Positions 1 through 7,095 of a stretch of DNA of 64,000 bases are shown in pieces (within the stretch, counting starts at the first letter, position 1; each line of letters starts with the position of its first letter). A program made the translations under genes and the position numbers. The notes below the pieces were generated by a model. The model was not told the origin of the DNA. It saw nothing but the letters and a program-made list of their open reading frames with translations, and ran no database searches. This DNA comes from Mucilaginibacter lappiensis (GTDB taxonomy: Bacteria > Bacteroidota > Bacteroidia > Sphingobacteriales > Sphingobacteriaceae), in assembly GCF_900155965.1 (NCBI RefSeq), contig NZ_FTMG01000005.1:161759-225758 (forward strand), written 5' to 3'.

Positions 1-458
1 TTATCCTCTACAACTTCCTGTCTGTACAACTCAGTAATAATATCCGGTGTGCCTTCCATCCACTCGTCACTAAACCACTCTTCGTTTTTGGCAACTTGCC
101 CCCAGCCCAATGATTGGGCCGCAAACTCTATGCTGTCATCTTCGCATGCAATACCTTTCTCCAAATACTTATTTGCAAAGTTTTTCCGGCGATCGTAAAG
201 CTTTTCCTTAACCCATTTTTCGCAATATGATTTGGCGCCGGTTGGCAGTTCGGGATTGTTGAGCTTATAGTTTAAGGCTTCTAATTCAGCCTCCATATTT
301 GGAGTCAATGGTTTAATACCCTTTTCACCGGTTTCAGCCGCTTTTTTACGATTTGATAACTCATCCCGCTTAGCCAGCTGTACATCTGTTAATCCAATTG
401 AACCGGCGAGTATCTCACTGGCTGCACTGGCCCTAATTTTGAACTTTGGTAGTTGCAT
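1..458 (-). CDS. YqaJ-like phage exonuclease, 3' part outside window
   Basis: Reading leftward from an ATG at 456-458 the frame stays open to the window edge (152 codons, C-terminus missing). The N-terminus KIRASAASEILAG resembles the DNA-contact start of YqaJ/lambda-exonuclease-like phage nucleases. The segment NKYLEKGIACEDDSIEFA supplies acidic residues and EGTPDII the aspartate usual for the PD-(D/E)xK core; the ExK lysine would lie beyond position 1. Such enzymes resect double-stranded ends to give single strands for a partner annealing protein, and a RecT-like gene lies just upstream in the same operon. The start overlaps the end of the preceding 51-aa gene. The family call is by motif only. 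Confidence 0.7.
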   Translation of the reverse strand, partial: MQLPKFKIRASAASEILAGSIGLTDVQLAKRDELSNRKKAAETGEKGIKPLTPNMEAELEALNYKLNNPELPTGAKSYCEKWVKEKLYDRRKNFANKYLEKGIACEDDSIEFAAQSLGWGQVAKNEEWFSDEWMEGTPDIITELYRQEVVED

Positions 459-588
459 GAGATTTTGGTTTAGTTGCCTGCTGATTTTTCACAGCAGGCA
501 TTAGTAAATGTTGTTTAATTTGAAAGGCCTCGGATTGGTAGTATTCAGCTTCCTGGAACTGAATAAAAGCATCTTTTGAATAGGACAT
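433..588 (-). CDS. small 51-aa phage protein between annealase and nuclease
   Basis: A short frame begins at an ATG that shares one base with the TAA stop of the RecT-like gene (TAATG arrangement, typical of translational coupling) and ends 26 nt inside the nuclease gene. The product begins MSYSKDAFIQFQEAEYYQSE and is hydrophilic, with an acidic/aromatic N-terminal half and a Lys/Gln-rich C-terminal half. No family is recognised. Its tight position between recombinase and nuclease suggests a role linked to that pair, but that is inference. Confidence 0.55.
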   Translation of the reverse strand: MSYSKDAFIQFQEAEYYQSEAFQIKQHLLMPAVKNQQATKPKSHATTKVQN

Positions 589-1283
589 TAGGCGGCGATA
601 GGATCTGATATTTCCGGCATAATACTATCAGCGGTATCGTATTGTGCCTGGGTGAAAGAGAATGCTTCCTTAGCCTTACCGTAAACATCTTTGTCGCCGG
701 CCTTAATTTTATCACATAATTGTTTAAACATTTTATCAGTAATGGCTGGCAGTTCCTTTACTTGGGGCTCTAATGGCATTACCTCATGGGGGATATCAAT
801 AGTTTCCATTTCCTCTGGGGTATATACTGGGCCTGAGAACACATCAGGGCAATACCACTTAACTCCATTGGAAATTGCACGGGCAAAAAGCATATTTTTG
901 GGAAACTTATCTATGTTTTTGGTTTGGGCCTTTTTGGCATCATCAATTGTGAATTTGCTTTTGCCTATTGATTTAGTGCCTTGGAAAAACTCAAGTTCGC
1001 AAGCTTTGTCATCTAATTGGATAACATTGTAATCATACTTACCAGATCCCTTTACAGTTGATGCAATTAATCCGGCTCCTATTGTAGGCTTGCCCTGTAT
1101 AATATGTATGCCACTCATAGCGGCGAATGGAGGTATTCCAATTTCCTGACCGGCTTGTATTTTAACGAATGCCTGGCCCATTTGCTTGGCATCCGTGAAC
1201 ATTCCGCTGTCAGCGAAGGTTTGTGCCATCGTCATTATATCTGATACCGGCATTGATTTGATAGTTGCTAATTCAGTTTTCAT
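588..1283 (-). CDS. RecT-like single-strand annealing protein
   Basis: 231 aa. The segment around residues 30-75 (QMGQAFVKIQAGQEIGIPP then a GIHIIQGKPTIGAGLIAS block) and the later KFPKNMLFARAISNGVKWYCPDVFSG block are typical of phage proteins annotated as RecT-family annealases. These coat single-stranded DNA and pair it with complementary strands in phage recombination. It is followed by a one-base overlap with a 51-aa gene and then a YqaJ-like nuclease, the usual partner, so the cassette looks like a two-component end-resection and annealing system. The ATG at 1281-1283 is 21 nt downstream of the previous gene. Assignment rests on motif memory and context. Confidence 0.65.
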   Translation of the reverse strand: MKTELATIKSMPVSDIMTMAQTFADSGMFTDAKQMGQAFVKIQAGQEIGIPPFAAMSGIHIIQGKPTIGAGLIASTVKGSGKYDYNVIQLDDKACELEFFQGTKSIGKSKFTIDDAKKAQTKNIDKFPKNMLFARAISNGVKWYCPDVFSGPVYTPEEMETIDIPHEVMPLEPQVKELPAITDKMFKQLCDKIKAGDKDVYGKAKEAFSFTQAQYDTADSIMPEISDPIAA

Positions 1284-1304
1284 ATGTTTTATTTTATAGT
1301 GTTT

Positions 1305-1748
1305 TTACTTTTTATTTAATATTTCCAATACCTCTACCTTAACCTCTTCCATAGCGATCTGATCCTCGACCTTTGAAATGATATCGTGCCGCTGGTTGTA
1401 AAGGCTGCGTACGCATGGTATGTCTTCCAGGCAGTCAAATAGGTTTAGTAACCGAATATGCTCTGTAGTTCTATCCAGTTCATAGCTAATCTCACGCATC
1501 CAGTTACGAAACCTAGTGTGGGTAAAACCGGCATTCTTATCGTAGGATAATGGATAGATTGTTTTAGCTATCTTGGGGGCTAAGCATGATCTGTTTTTCA
1601 CCTTATGCACTAGTCGCTTAACCCTTCCAATAGTTCGGTATATTGCTTTAAAAGTGGACCTAACAGCTACCTTGAAGGCGGTAAAGTCAGGGTTAGTAGC
1701 CAACCAAGCATTATATTCTTCAATGGTAGTTTCGTGTGTGATGATCAT
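1305..1748 (-). CDS. hypothetical phage early protein
   Basis: 147 aa, basic in the first half (a Lys/Arg-rich stretch RVKRLVHKVKNRS near residues 42-54) and helical in prediction by eye, with an acidic C-terminal tail. No domain is recognised. The start overlaps the stop of the upstream excisionase-like gene by 4 nt, so it belongs to the same leftward operon. A DNA- or RNA-associated role is possible from charge alone, but nothing further can be supported. Confidence 0.6.
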   Translation of the reverse strand: MIITHETTIEEYNAWLATNPDFTAFKVAVRSTFKAIYRTIGRVKRLVHKVKNRSCLAPKIAKTIYPLSYDKNAGFTHTRFRNWMREISYELDRTTEHIRLLNLFDCLEDIPCVRSLYNQRHDIISKVEDQIAMEEVKVEVLEILNKK

Positions 1749-2044
1749 GCTATTTTCCTCCTTGATGATTTGGTTTTAAAATAGTTTTGTTCCATGTAGG
1801 CCTCGACGTCTTTGCGTTTGAATCGGATGCATCCGCCTACACTGGAATACCCAATATCTTGTTTGTTAGCCATTAGCCAGGTCTTACCAAAGCCTGTAAT
1901 CTCCATAGCCTCATTTACTGTTAAATATGGCTTTCTAGCTTCGGCCAGTTCTGAAATGGTAGACATCACTACAGACCTCAATCCCTTTACCTCACCAATC
2001 AACGCCTGTAGTGTTTCTGTTTCAACGAGTGATATACCTTCCAT
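1745..2044 (-). CDS. excisionase/AlpA-type helix-turn-helix protein
   Basis: 99 aa. Residues ~40-90 match the HTH_17 (MerR-like, excisionase) pattern: YLTVNEAMEITGFGKTWLMA, then a wing with IRFKRKDVEAYMEQN. Such small proteins act in directional excision of integrated elements or as transcription regulators. The N-terminal 38 residues look like a short coiled coil (ETLQALIGEVKGLRSVVMS). It sits in the leftward operon between two unknown genes and overlaps the following gene by 4 nt. Whether it works as excisionase cannot be judged because no integrase is in the window. Confidence 0.7.
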   Translation of the reverse strand: MEGISLVETETLQALIGEVKGLRSVVMSTISELAEARKPYLTVNEAMEITGFGKTWLMANKQDIGYSSVGGCIRFKRKDVEAYMEQNYFKTKSSRRKIA

Positions 2045-2066
2045 CTTAGTTGTATTCTGTTAAAAT

Positions 2067-2459
2067 TTAATTGGTTAGGGATGATTTCAGGACTGCACGT
2101 TTAACTAAGTTCAGGGCCACATTTTGCTCTGCTGGCAGGGCATCCTGGATAAACCATTTTAAAGGCTCGTTAATAATGATACGATCAGTGTAAGTGCGAC
2201 CACTGTGGGTGAACTTGGTTCCTTCATAACTATTCAAATCATTAGCCGCAATGATCTCAGCAAACTTTGATATGGGTAACTTATACATTACCGCATCACC
2301 CAAATCAGCAACCTGGTGTTTATTATCTTCTAAGTAAAGCGTCAGGAAGTTCTCAGAAAGCTCGTGATCAGCAATTACAATCCTGTTAGTATCAAAATTT
2401 GCGGAGCAGAATAATGATAATAAGCTGATGTTGGTTTTTTGAAGTGTTAAAGTTGACAT
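2067..2459 (-). CDS. hypothetical phage early protein
   Basis: 130 aa, mixed alpha/beta composition, no signal peptide and no membrane segment. No known family is recognised. It lies 22 nt upstream of the excisionase-like gene and 19 nt downstream of the next small gene, so it is most likely cotranscribed from the promoter near 3030. The protein has a balanced charge and ends with a basic helix (LNLVKRAVLKSSLTN). Confidence 0.55.
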   Translation of the reverse strand: MSTLTLQKTNISLLSLFCSANFDTNRIVIADHELSENFLTLYLEDNKHQVADLGDAVMYKLPISKFAEIIAANDLNSYEGTKFTHSGRTYTDRIIINEPLKWFIQDALPAEQNVALNLVKRAVLKSSLTN

Positions 2460-2478
2460 TGCAGGTAGGTTGTAATAA

Positions 2479-2703
2479 TTATGATTCTCGATATACCCAG
2501 ATTGCTAACAATCCATCTCTTTCCTCTTTATTGGCTACATATACCCTGTCTGGGTAATTAAGCTTTACTCGTGTACTGATGGCTGGCCTGATAGAACTCT
2601 CTTTATCCAAAGGGAAAGGTCTCGCATGTTCTTTTCCGATCAATACAATGTCTGCAATCAGACTAGGCCATGAGGTGCCTCTTTGTGGTGTTAATACTTG
2701 CAT
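2479..2703 (-). CDS. small hypothetical phage protein
   Basis: 74 aa. Begins MQVLTPQRGTSWPSLIADIV, with several prolines and a basic centre (STRVKLNYPDRVYV). No recognised domain. The start is 5 nt downstream of the LuxR-type regulator gene, which supports cotranslation in the same leftward operon. It is placed here as real because of tight packing and codon-like composition, not because of homology. Confidence 0.5.
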   Translation of the reverse strand: MQVLTPQRGTSWPSLIADIVLIGKEHARPFPLDKESSIRPAISTRVKLNYPDRVYVANKEERDGLLAIWVYRES

Positions 2704-2708
2704 AAAAT

Positions 2709-2948
2709 TTAATTGATTAAACCTTTCTTGATACCGAAGTAAACCAGTTGCCGGCCATCCTGAAGTCCAGTCTTTTGCCTTATGCTTTTCAAGTGCGATA
2801 GCACAGTGTAATAGCTGATATTTAAATCCCAGGCAATGTTCTTGTCTGGTAACAGTGATCGCTCAACGATCTCAATTTCTCTTTTGGTTAGTATGCCAAC
2901 CTCAAAGTTGATCTCAGGCACACCGTAATTTGTTATTAGCTGATTCAT
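2709..2948 (-). CDS. LuxR/GerE-type helix-turn-helix protein
   Basis: 79 aa, almost entirely a GerE-type DNA-binding domain: LTKREIEIVERSLLPDKNIAWDLN followed by the recognition helix region YYTVLSHLKSIRQKTGL and a terminal helix with GRQLVYFGIKKGLI. It has no receiver or ligand domain, so it resembles small phage or element-borne regulators. It is the first gene of the leftward operon, about 60 nt downstream of the predicted promoter start, and so is probably an early regulator. Confidence 0.7.
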   Translation of the reverse strand: MNQLITNYGVPEINFEVGILTKREIEIVERSLLPDKNIAWDLNISYYTVLSHLKSIRQKTGLQDGRQLVYFGIKKGLIN

Positions 2949-3013
2949 GGTAGTACTTATTTGCTATATGCACGTTTATTGTTTATGTTTATCTTTGTTG
3001 TTATTGAACAATA

Positions 3014-3043
3014 CAAATGTAATCATTATCTAACATTTGTCAA
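3014..3043 (-). promoter_or_regulatory. Bacteroidota-type promoter of leftward phage operon
   Basis: On the minus strand TTG (3043-3041) is followed after exactly 19 nt by TACATTTG (3021-3014), matching the TTG-N19-TAnnTTTG consensus of Bacteroidota sigma factor promoters. It points into the operon starting at 2948. One arm of the inverted-repeat operator lies within its spacer. Confidence 0.65.
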
Positions 3044-3059
3044 TACTTTTGTTAGATAA
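3026..3059. promoter_or_regulatory. inverted-repeat operator for phage repressor
   Basis: Perfect 10-bp arms TTATCTAACA (3026-3035) and TGTTAGATAA (3050-3059) with a 14-nt spacer. It is placed between divergent early operon and repressor gene, with the left arm inside the leftward promoter, as expected for a CI/LexA-type repressor site. Confidence 0.6.
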
Positions 3060-3082
3060 AATATATATTAAATCACAATAAA

Positions 3083-3730
3083 TTGGAAATCAGAGGAATA
3101 ACTTTAAAGCAAGCTTTACAAAAAGCAAAAATAAAGCAAGAAGAAGCGGCTATAAGACTTGGAATTTCACGCCCTACACTAAGCGTGTGGTGCAACAAAG
3201 ATTATTTATCAGAAGACTCCATAACATTAGTAAAGACAAAACTTGGAATTGACTTGACAAATATTAGCGAATTTCAAGCAAGTGATACGCCTATAACAAA
3301 CAACCCATCGATTAACAAAGAAAACAAGGGTGTCCCTTATTTTGATATTGACTTTATTGGAGGGTTTGATTTAGTATTCAATAGCCACCAAGTAAATCCT
3401 TCATTCTATATCGATTTTCTTCCATTTAACGATGCTGATTATTGGGTTAATGTCACAGGTAAAAGCATGGGGCCATTAATAGCGCATGGTGACATTATTG
3501 CCTTAAAAGAAGTTAAAGAATGGAAAAGATTCCTTTTAGAGGGAGAAATATATGCTATTTTAACAGACAATGGATTTCGAACTGTAAAAATCATTGGCAA
3601 AGGTCCAGACAATGATCATTTCATGTTAATTCCCTATAACAAAAGTGAAGACTATAATCCCCAACCAATTCCAAAGGATGTGATAACTCACGTCTTTAGA
3701 GTAAAGGGTGCTATTAAGAAGTTCTTCTGA
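3083..3730 (+). CDS. XRE/S24 phage repressor (CI/LexA-like)
   Basis: 215 aa. N-terminal helix-turn-helix (residues ~5-60: ITLKQALQKAKIKQEEAAIRL, SRPTLSVWCNK). C-terminal S24 peptidase domain with the catalytic serine in VTGKSMGPLIAHGD and the lysine in FRTVKIIGKG, the Ser-Lys dyad used for RecA-stimulated self-cleavage. It is transcribed divergently from the early operon, and a 10-bp-arm inverted repeat lies 24 nt upstream. No ATG is available upstream in frame after the stop at 3053; a TTG at 3083 is the best start. Expected role: maintenance of lysogeny and induction on DNA damage. Confidence 0.85.
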   Translation: MEIRGITLKQALQKAKIKQEEAAIRLGISRPTLSVWCNKDYLSEDSITLVKTKLGIDLTNISEFQASDTPITNNPSINKENKGVPYFDIDFIGGFDLVFNSHQVNPSFYIDFLPFNDADYWVNVTGKSMGPLIAHGDIIALKEVKEWKRFLLEGEIYAILTDNGFRTVKIIGKGPDNDHFMLIPYNKSEDYNPQPIPKDVITHVFRVKGAIKKFF

Positions 3731-3764
3731 TACTCAAAAACCATCATATCATACTTATCACAAA

Positions 3765-4385
3765 ATGAAAAAAAGACTATTAATTATACTATTGTCCATA
3801 GGAATTGGCTTTCATGTATTCGCGCAAAAAAGCGATTATAAAGCGCGTCTTACTAAGGTTGAGGTACAGGGCAAGGTAACAGCTGACAGCAGTAACATTA
3901 AAGTTGATAGCACAATCAATGCCTTCAATCCACAATATATATTTACCGACAAGGACATCGATATAATTTGGCTTTACGCACTAACCGAGTTTGATTTTAT
4001 ACTAACCAACAAATCAGAACAAACAATCAAAATAATCTGGGATGACGCTGCATACATTGACAAAGACGGAACAACACATAAAATCTTCCATAAAGGTGTG
4101 AAGTATCTCGATAGGAATAATTCTCAGCCCCCGAGCGGTATTATAAAAGGCGCTAAAATATCTGATCTCATAGCACCGACAGATTATGCCTATTATTCAA
4201 GTGGTAGTTATGGAGGCTGGCAACAGACTAGGTTATTCGAAAAGCCAAAAAGACACCAACCGGCTTTATTCGATAACATAACATCAAGAATACTGTTGCC
4301 TATCTCTTTCAACGGTACCACGATCGAATACATATTTACCTTCTCTATAAATTGGTTTGAAGAGGTAAAAAAGAAGAAAGGATAA
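3765..4385 (+). CDS. secreted protein of unknown function
   Basis: 206 aa from the ATG at 3765; an upstream in-frame start at 3708 would overlap the repressor and precede the signal peptide, so it was not chosen. The N-terminus MKKRLLIILLSIGIGFHVFAQ is a clear type I signal peptide ending in AQ, common in Bacteroidota. The mature part is beta-rich with a central FDFILTNKSEQTIKIIWDDA segment, as in proteins that describe a scaffold of beta strands, but no family is recognised. It lies between phage repressor and two other unknown genes, consistent with cargo. Confidence 0.6.
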   Translation: MKKRLLIILLSIGIGFHVFAQKSDYKARLTKVEVQGKVTADSSNIKVDSTINAFNPQYIFTDKDIDIIWLYALTEFDFILTNKSEQTIKIIWDDAAYIDKDGTTHKIFHKGVKYLDRNNSQPPSGIIKGAKISDLIAPTDYAYYSSGSYGGWQQTRLFEKPKRHQPALFDNITSRILLPISFNGTTIEYIFTFSINWFEEVKKKKG

Positions 4386-4387
4386 GT

Positions 4388-4783
4388 ATGGCGAGCAGGC
4401 TCAAACCAAACAATCAGGCTAAATTCGATCTAATAAGCTCGGTGTGCGATACAGCGCTCCGTATTATACATAACAGTAGTTTTTACGGCAGTGAACTGTG
4501 GCCTACTGGTGGATTTAAAGCCAACAGTCAAGGCGGAACCGATTGTATAGGATATTGTGTTAATGCTTTCGGCTATGAATTAACTCCTAAAACAGGACGA
4601 TTCGTGATATATATGTGTGATGACTATGACGAAGAGAGAAAAGAAGACCAGTTTGGCCAAATAAAGTTACTCCTAGACTATGCTTATTATAATGACATTT
4701 TATTTGAAGACGAATTCAGAGGAGTAACAGTTAGACATGATCACCATTGGTTCAAATTTACTTACACACCAAAAGCAGAATAA
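4388..4783 (+). CDS. hypothetical protein
   Basis: 131 aa, starting 2 nt after the preceding stop. It has conserved-looking polar clusters (GGTDCIGYCVNAFGYEL; VRHDHHWFKF) with Cys and His residues that could bind metal, but no family is recognised and this is not evidence of metal binding. The stop overlaps the start of the next gene by one base (TAATG), so the three genes 3765-5196 form a unit. Confidence 0.55.
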   Translation: MASRLKPNNQAKFDLISSVCDTALRIIHNSSFYGSELWPTGGFKANSQGGTDCIGYCVNAFGYELTPKTGRFVIYMCDDYDEERKEDQFGQIKLLLDYAYYNDILFEDEFRGVTVRHDHHWFKFTYTPKAE

Positions 4784-5196
4784 TGACGACCATCTCAAAG
4801 ATTAATGACATCGACCTGGCGAACCGCCTAAAGGTTTTTAGAACTACTTATATAGATAAAAGCCAGAATAAGGCGGCGAAAAAGCTTGAGGTTTCCCAAG
4901 GTAACCTTTCCAATATGGAGCTTGGTAAAATACCCATTCGATACGATTTTGTAAAAAAACTCGTAGATAATTATGGATTAAATCAGGAATGGTTCACATC
5001 AGGTAAAGGAAAAGCGGCTGATAAAGGAACCAGAAAGAAAACTGTAATAACCGATATGGAAACCCTGAATACTGAATTTGAGACATTAAAAAACCTGATG
5101 AAAATCTTAGAAGCCAATCAGAATCATTTAATAGGAATCGTGGAGCGCCAGGCTGCACAATTGAAACAACTTGAACAACAATTATCTAATAAGTAG
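4783..5196 (+). CDS. XRE-type helix-turn-helix protein with C-terminal coiled coil
   Basis: 137 aa from the ATG at 4783 that overlaps the previous stop; an in-frame GTG/ATG further upstream would sit inside the preceding gene. Residues ~10-65 form an XRE HTH (LANRLKVFRTTY, QNKAAKKLEVSQGNLSNMELGK), followed by LNQEWFTSGKG, a motif seen in many Bacteroidota phage-type regulators. The last 50 residues are a heptad-rich coiled coil (TLKNLMKILEANQNHLIG, QAAQLKQLEQQL), suggesting dimerisation. Probably a regulator of the element or of its cargo. Confidence 0.7.
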   Translation: MTTISKINDIDLANRLKVFRTTYIDKSQNKAAKKLEVSQGNLSNMELGKIPIRYDFVKKLVDNYGLNQEWFTSGKGKAADKGTRKKTVITDMETLNTEFETLKNLMKILEANQNHLIGIVERQAAQLKQLEQQLSNK

Positions 5197-5288
5197 ACAC
5201 CAATAGAACACCTTTTTTATAAATCAAACACAACAAACTGATATATAACGATATAAAACATTACGCATAAATCTCGTCGGGAGCACCC

Positions 5289-5325
5289 AGCAGGACAACG
5301 TTAAATTTGAGTCAGTTGTCCTGCT
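5289..5325 (+). terminator. intrinsic terminator-like hairpin
   Basis: Perfect 11-bp stem AGCAGGACAAC/GTTGTCCTGCT with a 15-nt loop, followed by TTTTCT. It closes the 3765-5196 gene group and may mark the right side of the integrated element. Confidence 0.6.
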
Positions 5326-5441
5326 TTTCTACTTTAGCAACACATTGTTAATCAGGTAAATAAATTTAAAAGAATCGTTTTAATATATGCCCCGTATGGG
5401 CCTGGAAAAATATAGAAAGAACAATTAAACACTACCGAACA

Positions 5442-6464
5442 ATGGAAACAGGAAGAAAACAAATGATTAAAGCAGGTGTATCCCTGTTGTTAATGCTTTG
5501 GGTGATTAAGCTTTCAGCTCAGCAAAATAATTTTTCGGAGAACTACAGTGGTTATCTTACTGAAACAAGCAATTATTATAAAAATCAACCTGCTGCTCCC
5601 CGAATCGAACTAACTCCGGCAATTATTAAGGCATTCAGACAGGTGATTGATAAGCAGCCAAGACACACTTTACTTACGCCATCTGTTGAAGAAATTGATG
5701 GGCCTAACGGAAAAATAGGGTTACGGATATTCAGGCCAGAAAAAATCAATGCCGTTTATTTGGATATACATGGCGGAGGCAATATTTATGCAAGTGCGCG
5801 GTTTGGTGATTCGATTAACGATGTGATGGCACGAAAATGTAATATTGCAATCGTAAGTGTGGATTATCACCTGGCGCCAGAATTTCCGTATCCGGCGCAA
5901 ATTCTTGATTGCAACACTGCTGCGAAATGGCTATTGAAAAATGCCCGGGTGAAATTTGGAACTGAAAAAATATTTGTCGGTGGTGGTTCTGCCGGAGCGC
6001 AAAACGCAGCGGCCACAATTATTTATATCCGGGATTCCTTGAAGTCAGCAGATAAAATTCTTGGTGTAGGGTTACAATATGGTATTTTTGACTTGAGTAA
6101 AACGCCGTCACACCGCTTAATTACAGAAAAAACACCTGTTCTAAACAAATATACTTTAGAAGAGATGATGAAAGCTGCGTATGGTCAATTTTCGATAGCG
6201 CAGTTGCAAAATCCGCAATTGTCGCCGCTATATGCTGATTTAAGAAATTTGCCGCCTGCATTTTTTATGTGTGGCATGGCCGATGCTTTTATCGATGATA
6301 CTAATTTTATGGAATCCCGTTGGCGAATGGCAGGCAATAAAACTTACCTAGCACTGTTTCCGGAAGCGGCTCATGGATTTAATTTGGAGCCAATTAAAAT
6401 TGCTGAGGTTGCAAACAATCTGTATTTCGAATGGATTAAAAATCTGATTGCAAACTCAAAGTGA
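5442..6464 (+). CDS. secreted alpha/beta-hydrolase, HSL-type esterase
   Basis: 340 aa. A signal peptide follows a short N-terminal extension (residues ~8-27, ending KLSAQ), so export is likely; an alternative start is the ATG at 5463. The hormone-sensitive-lipase family signature HGGG is at residues 110-113 (oxyanion hole), the nucleophile elbow GGSAG near 181-185 gives Ser183, and the charge relay is completed by MADAFIDD and AAHGF near the C-terminus. Members hydrolyse short acyl esters; the physiological substrate cannot be read. It is monocistronic, with the phage-like region ending just upstream. Confidence 0.8.
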   Translation: METGRKQMIKAGVSLLLMLWVIKLSAQQNNFSENYSGYLTETSNYYKNQPAAPRIELTPAIIKAFRQVIDKQPRHTLLTPSVEEIDGPNGKIGLRIFRPEKINAVYLDIHGGGNIYASARFGDSINDVMARKCNIAIVSVDYHLAPEFPYPAQILDCNTAAKWLLKNARVKFGTEKIFVGGGSAGAQNAAATIIYIRDSLKSADKILGVGLQYGIFDLSKTPSHRLITEKTPVLNKYTLEEMMKAAYGQFSIAQLQNPQLSPLYADLRNLPPAFFMCGMADAFIDDTNFMESRWRMAGNKTYLALFPEAAHGFNLEPIKIAEVANNLYFEWIKNLIANSK

Positions 6465-6530
6465 CCTCACTATCCTTTCAACAATGCAGTGTTGCGTCAT
6501 GAGCAATCGGATATGGTTTTCGATATCAGC

Positions 6531-6749
6531 TCAATCGTCACAATGTGAAATATGATTCATATTTAAAATGGCATCTACCTCCTGGAGAAAATGCTGATGC
6601 TCCATTTCTTCTACCTCAAGCTGCGTTAAGCCGCTGTACTCTGCTTTGTTTTTATGCCTGTTTCTAATGATGATCACAATAGGTATGCATACCTGTATGA
6701 TCATAAAGGCTACCGTAATCTGGAACATATAAGTGACTAATGTATCCAT
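6531..6749 (-). CDS. small membrane protein, hypothetical
   Basis: 72 aa. One strongly hydrophobic N-terminal helix (MFQITVAFMIIQVCIPIVIII, residues ~8-28) is followed by a basic stop-transfer RNRHKNK and an acidic/His-rich tail. No family recognised. It is convergent with the esterase gene and divergent from the MATE gene. Its composition fits a small inner-membrane protein, but evidence for expression is only the intact frame and plausible start. Confidence 0.45.
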   Translation of the reverse strand: MDTLVTYMFQITVAFMIIQVCIPIVIIIRNRHKNKAEYSGLTQLEVEEMEHQHFLQEVDAILNMNHISHCDD

Positions 6750-7007
6750 AATAGTAATACAAATAAGGTATCAATTGGTGTTGTTAATTTAACGATTTTT
6801 ACGCGATTTTAGATGCGTATTTGCCACTTTTTCCACTTTCCTAACCAATTAATGAGTTTATAACATTTTATATAATAAAATGCCTCAACAGCTAAAAAGC
6901 TGATATTTTTAACCCCATTTGCCGCCAATCTGTTTACCCGTTTTTACCTAAGGCGTAACGTTTTACCTATTTTCAACGTAACTATTATTATATTTTTTTA
7001 ATAATGC

Positions 7008-7052
7008 TTGACTAACCAAAAGGCTTCTTTATATTTGTAACCAAAAGGTTTC
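7008..7052 (+). promoter_or_regulatory. MATE promoter with duplicated operator-like repeat
   Basis: TTG at 7008-7010, a 19-nt spacer and TATATTTG at 7030-7037 match the Bacteroidota promoter exactly. Two direct copies of AACCAAAAGGYTTC lie at 7014-7027 (in the spacer) and 7039-7052 (just after the -7 box), 25 bp apart; the second contains the palindrome AACC-AAAA-GGTT. The layout suggests repressor binding, for example by a TetR-type protein encoded elsewhere. The rest of the 6750-7095 gap shows nothing recognisable. Confidence 0.6.
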
Positions 7053-7095
7053 ATATTAATGGTTAAACATCTATTCCTTATAATCCTGTATATTT

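Noticed and set aside
3708..3764. Upstream start for the secreted protein
   Set aside because: It overlaps the repressor stop and adds 19 residues before an obvious signal peptide.
1..5300. Search for an integrase or tRNA attachment site at the phage region
   Set aside because: None is seen in the window; the element may extend left of position 1, so its ends are not defined.
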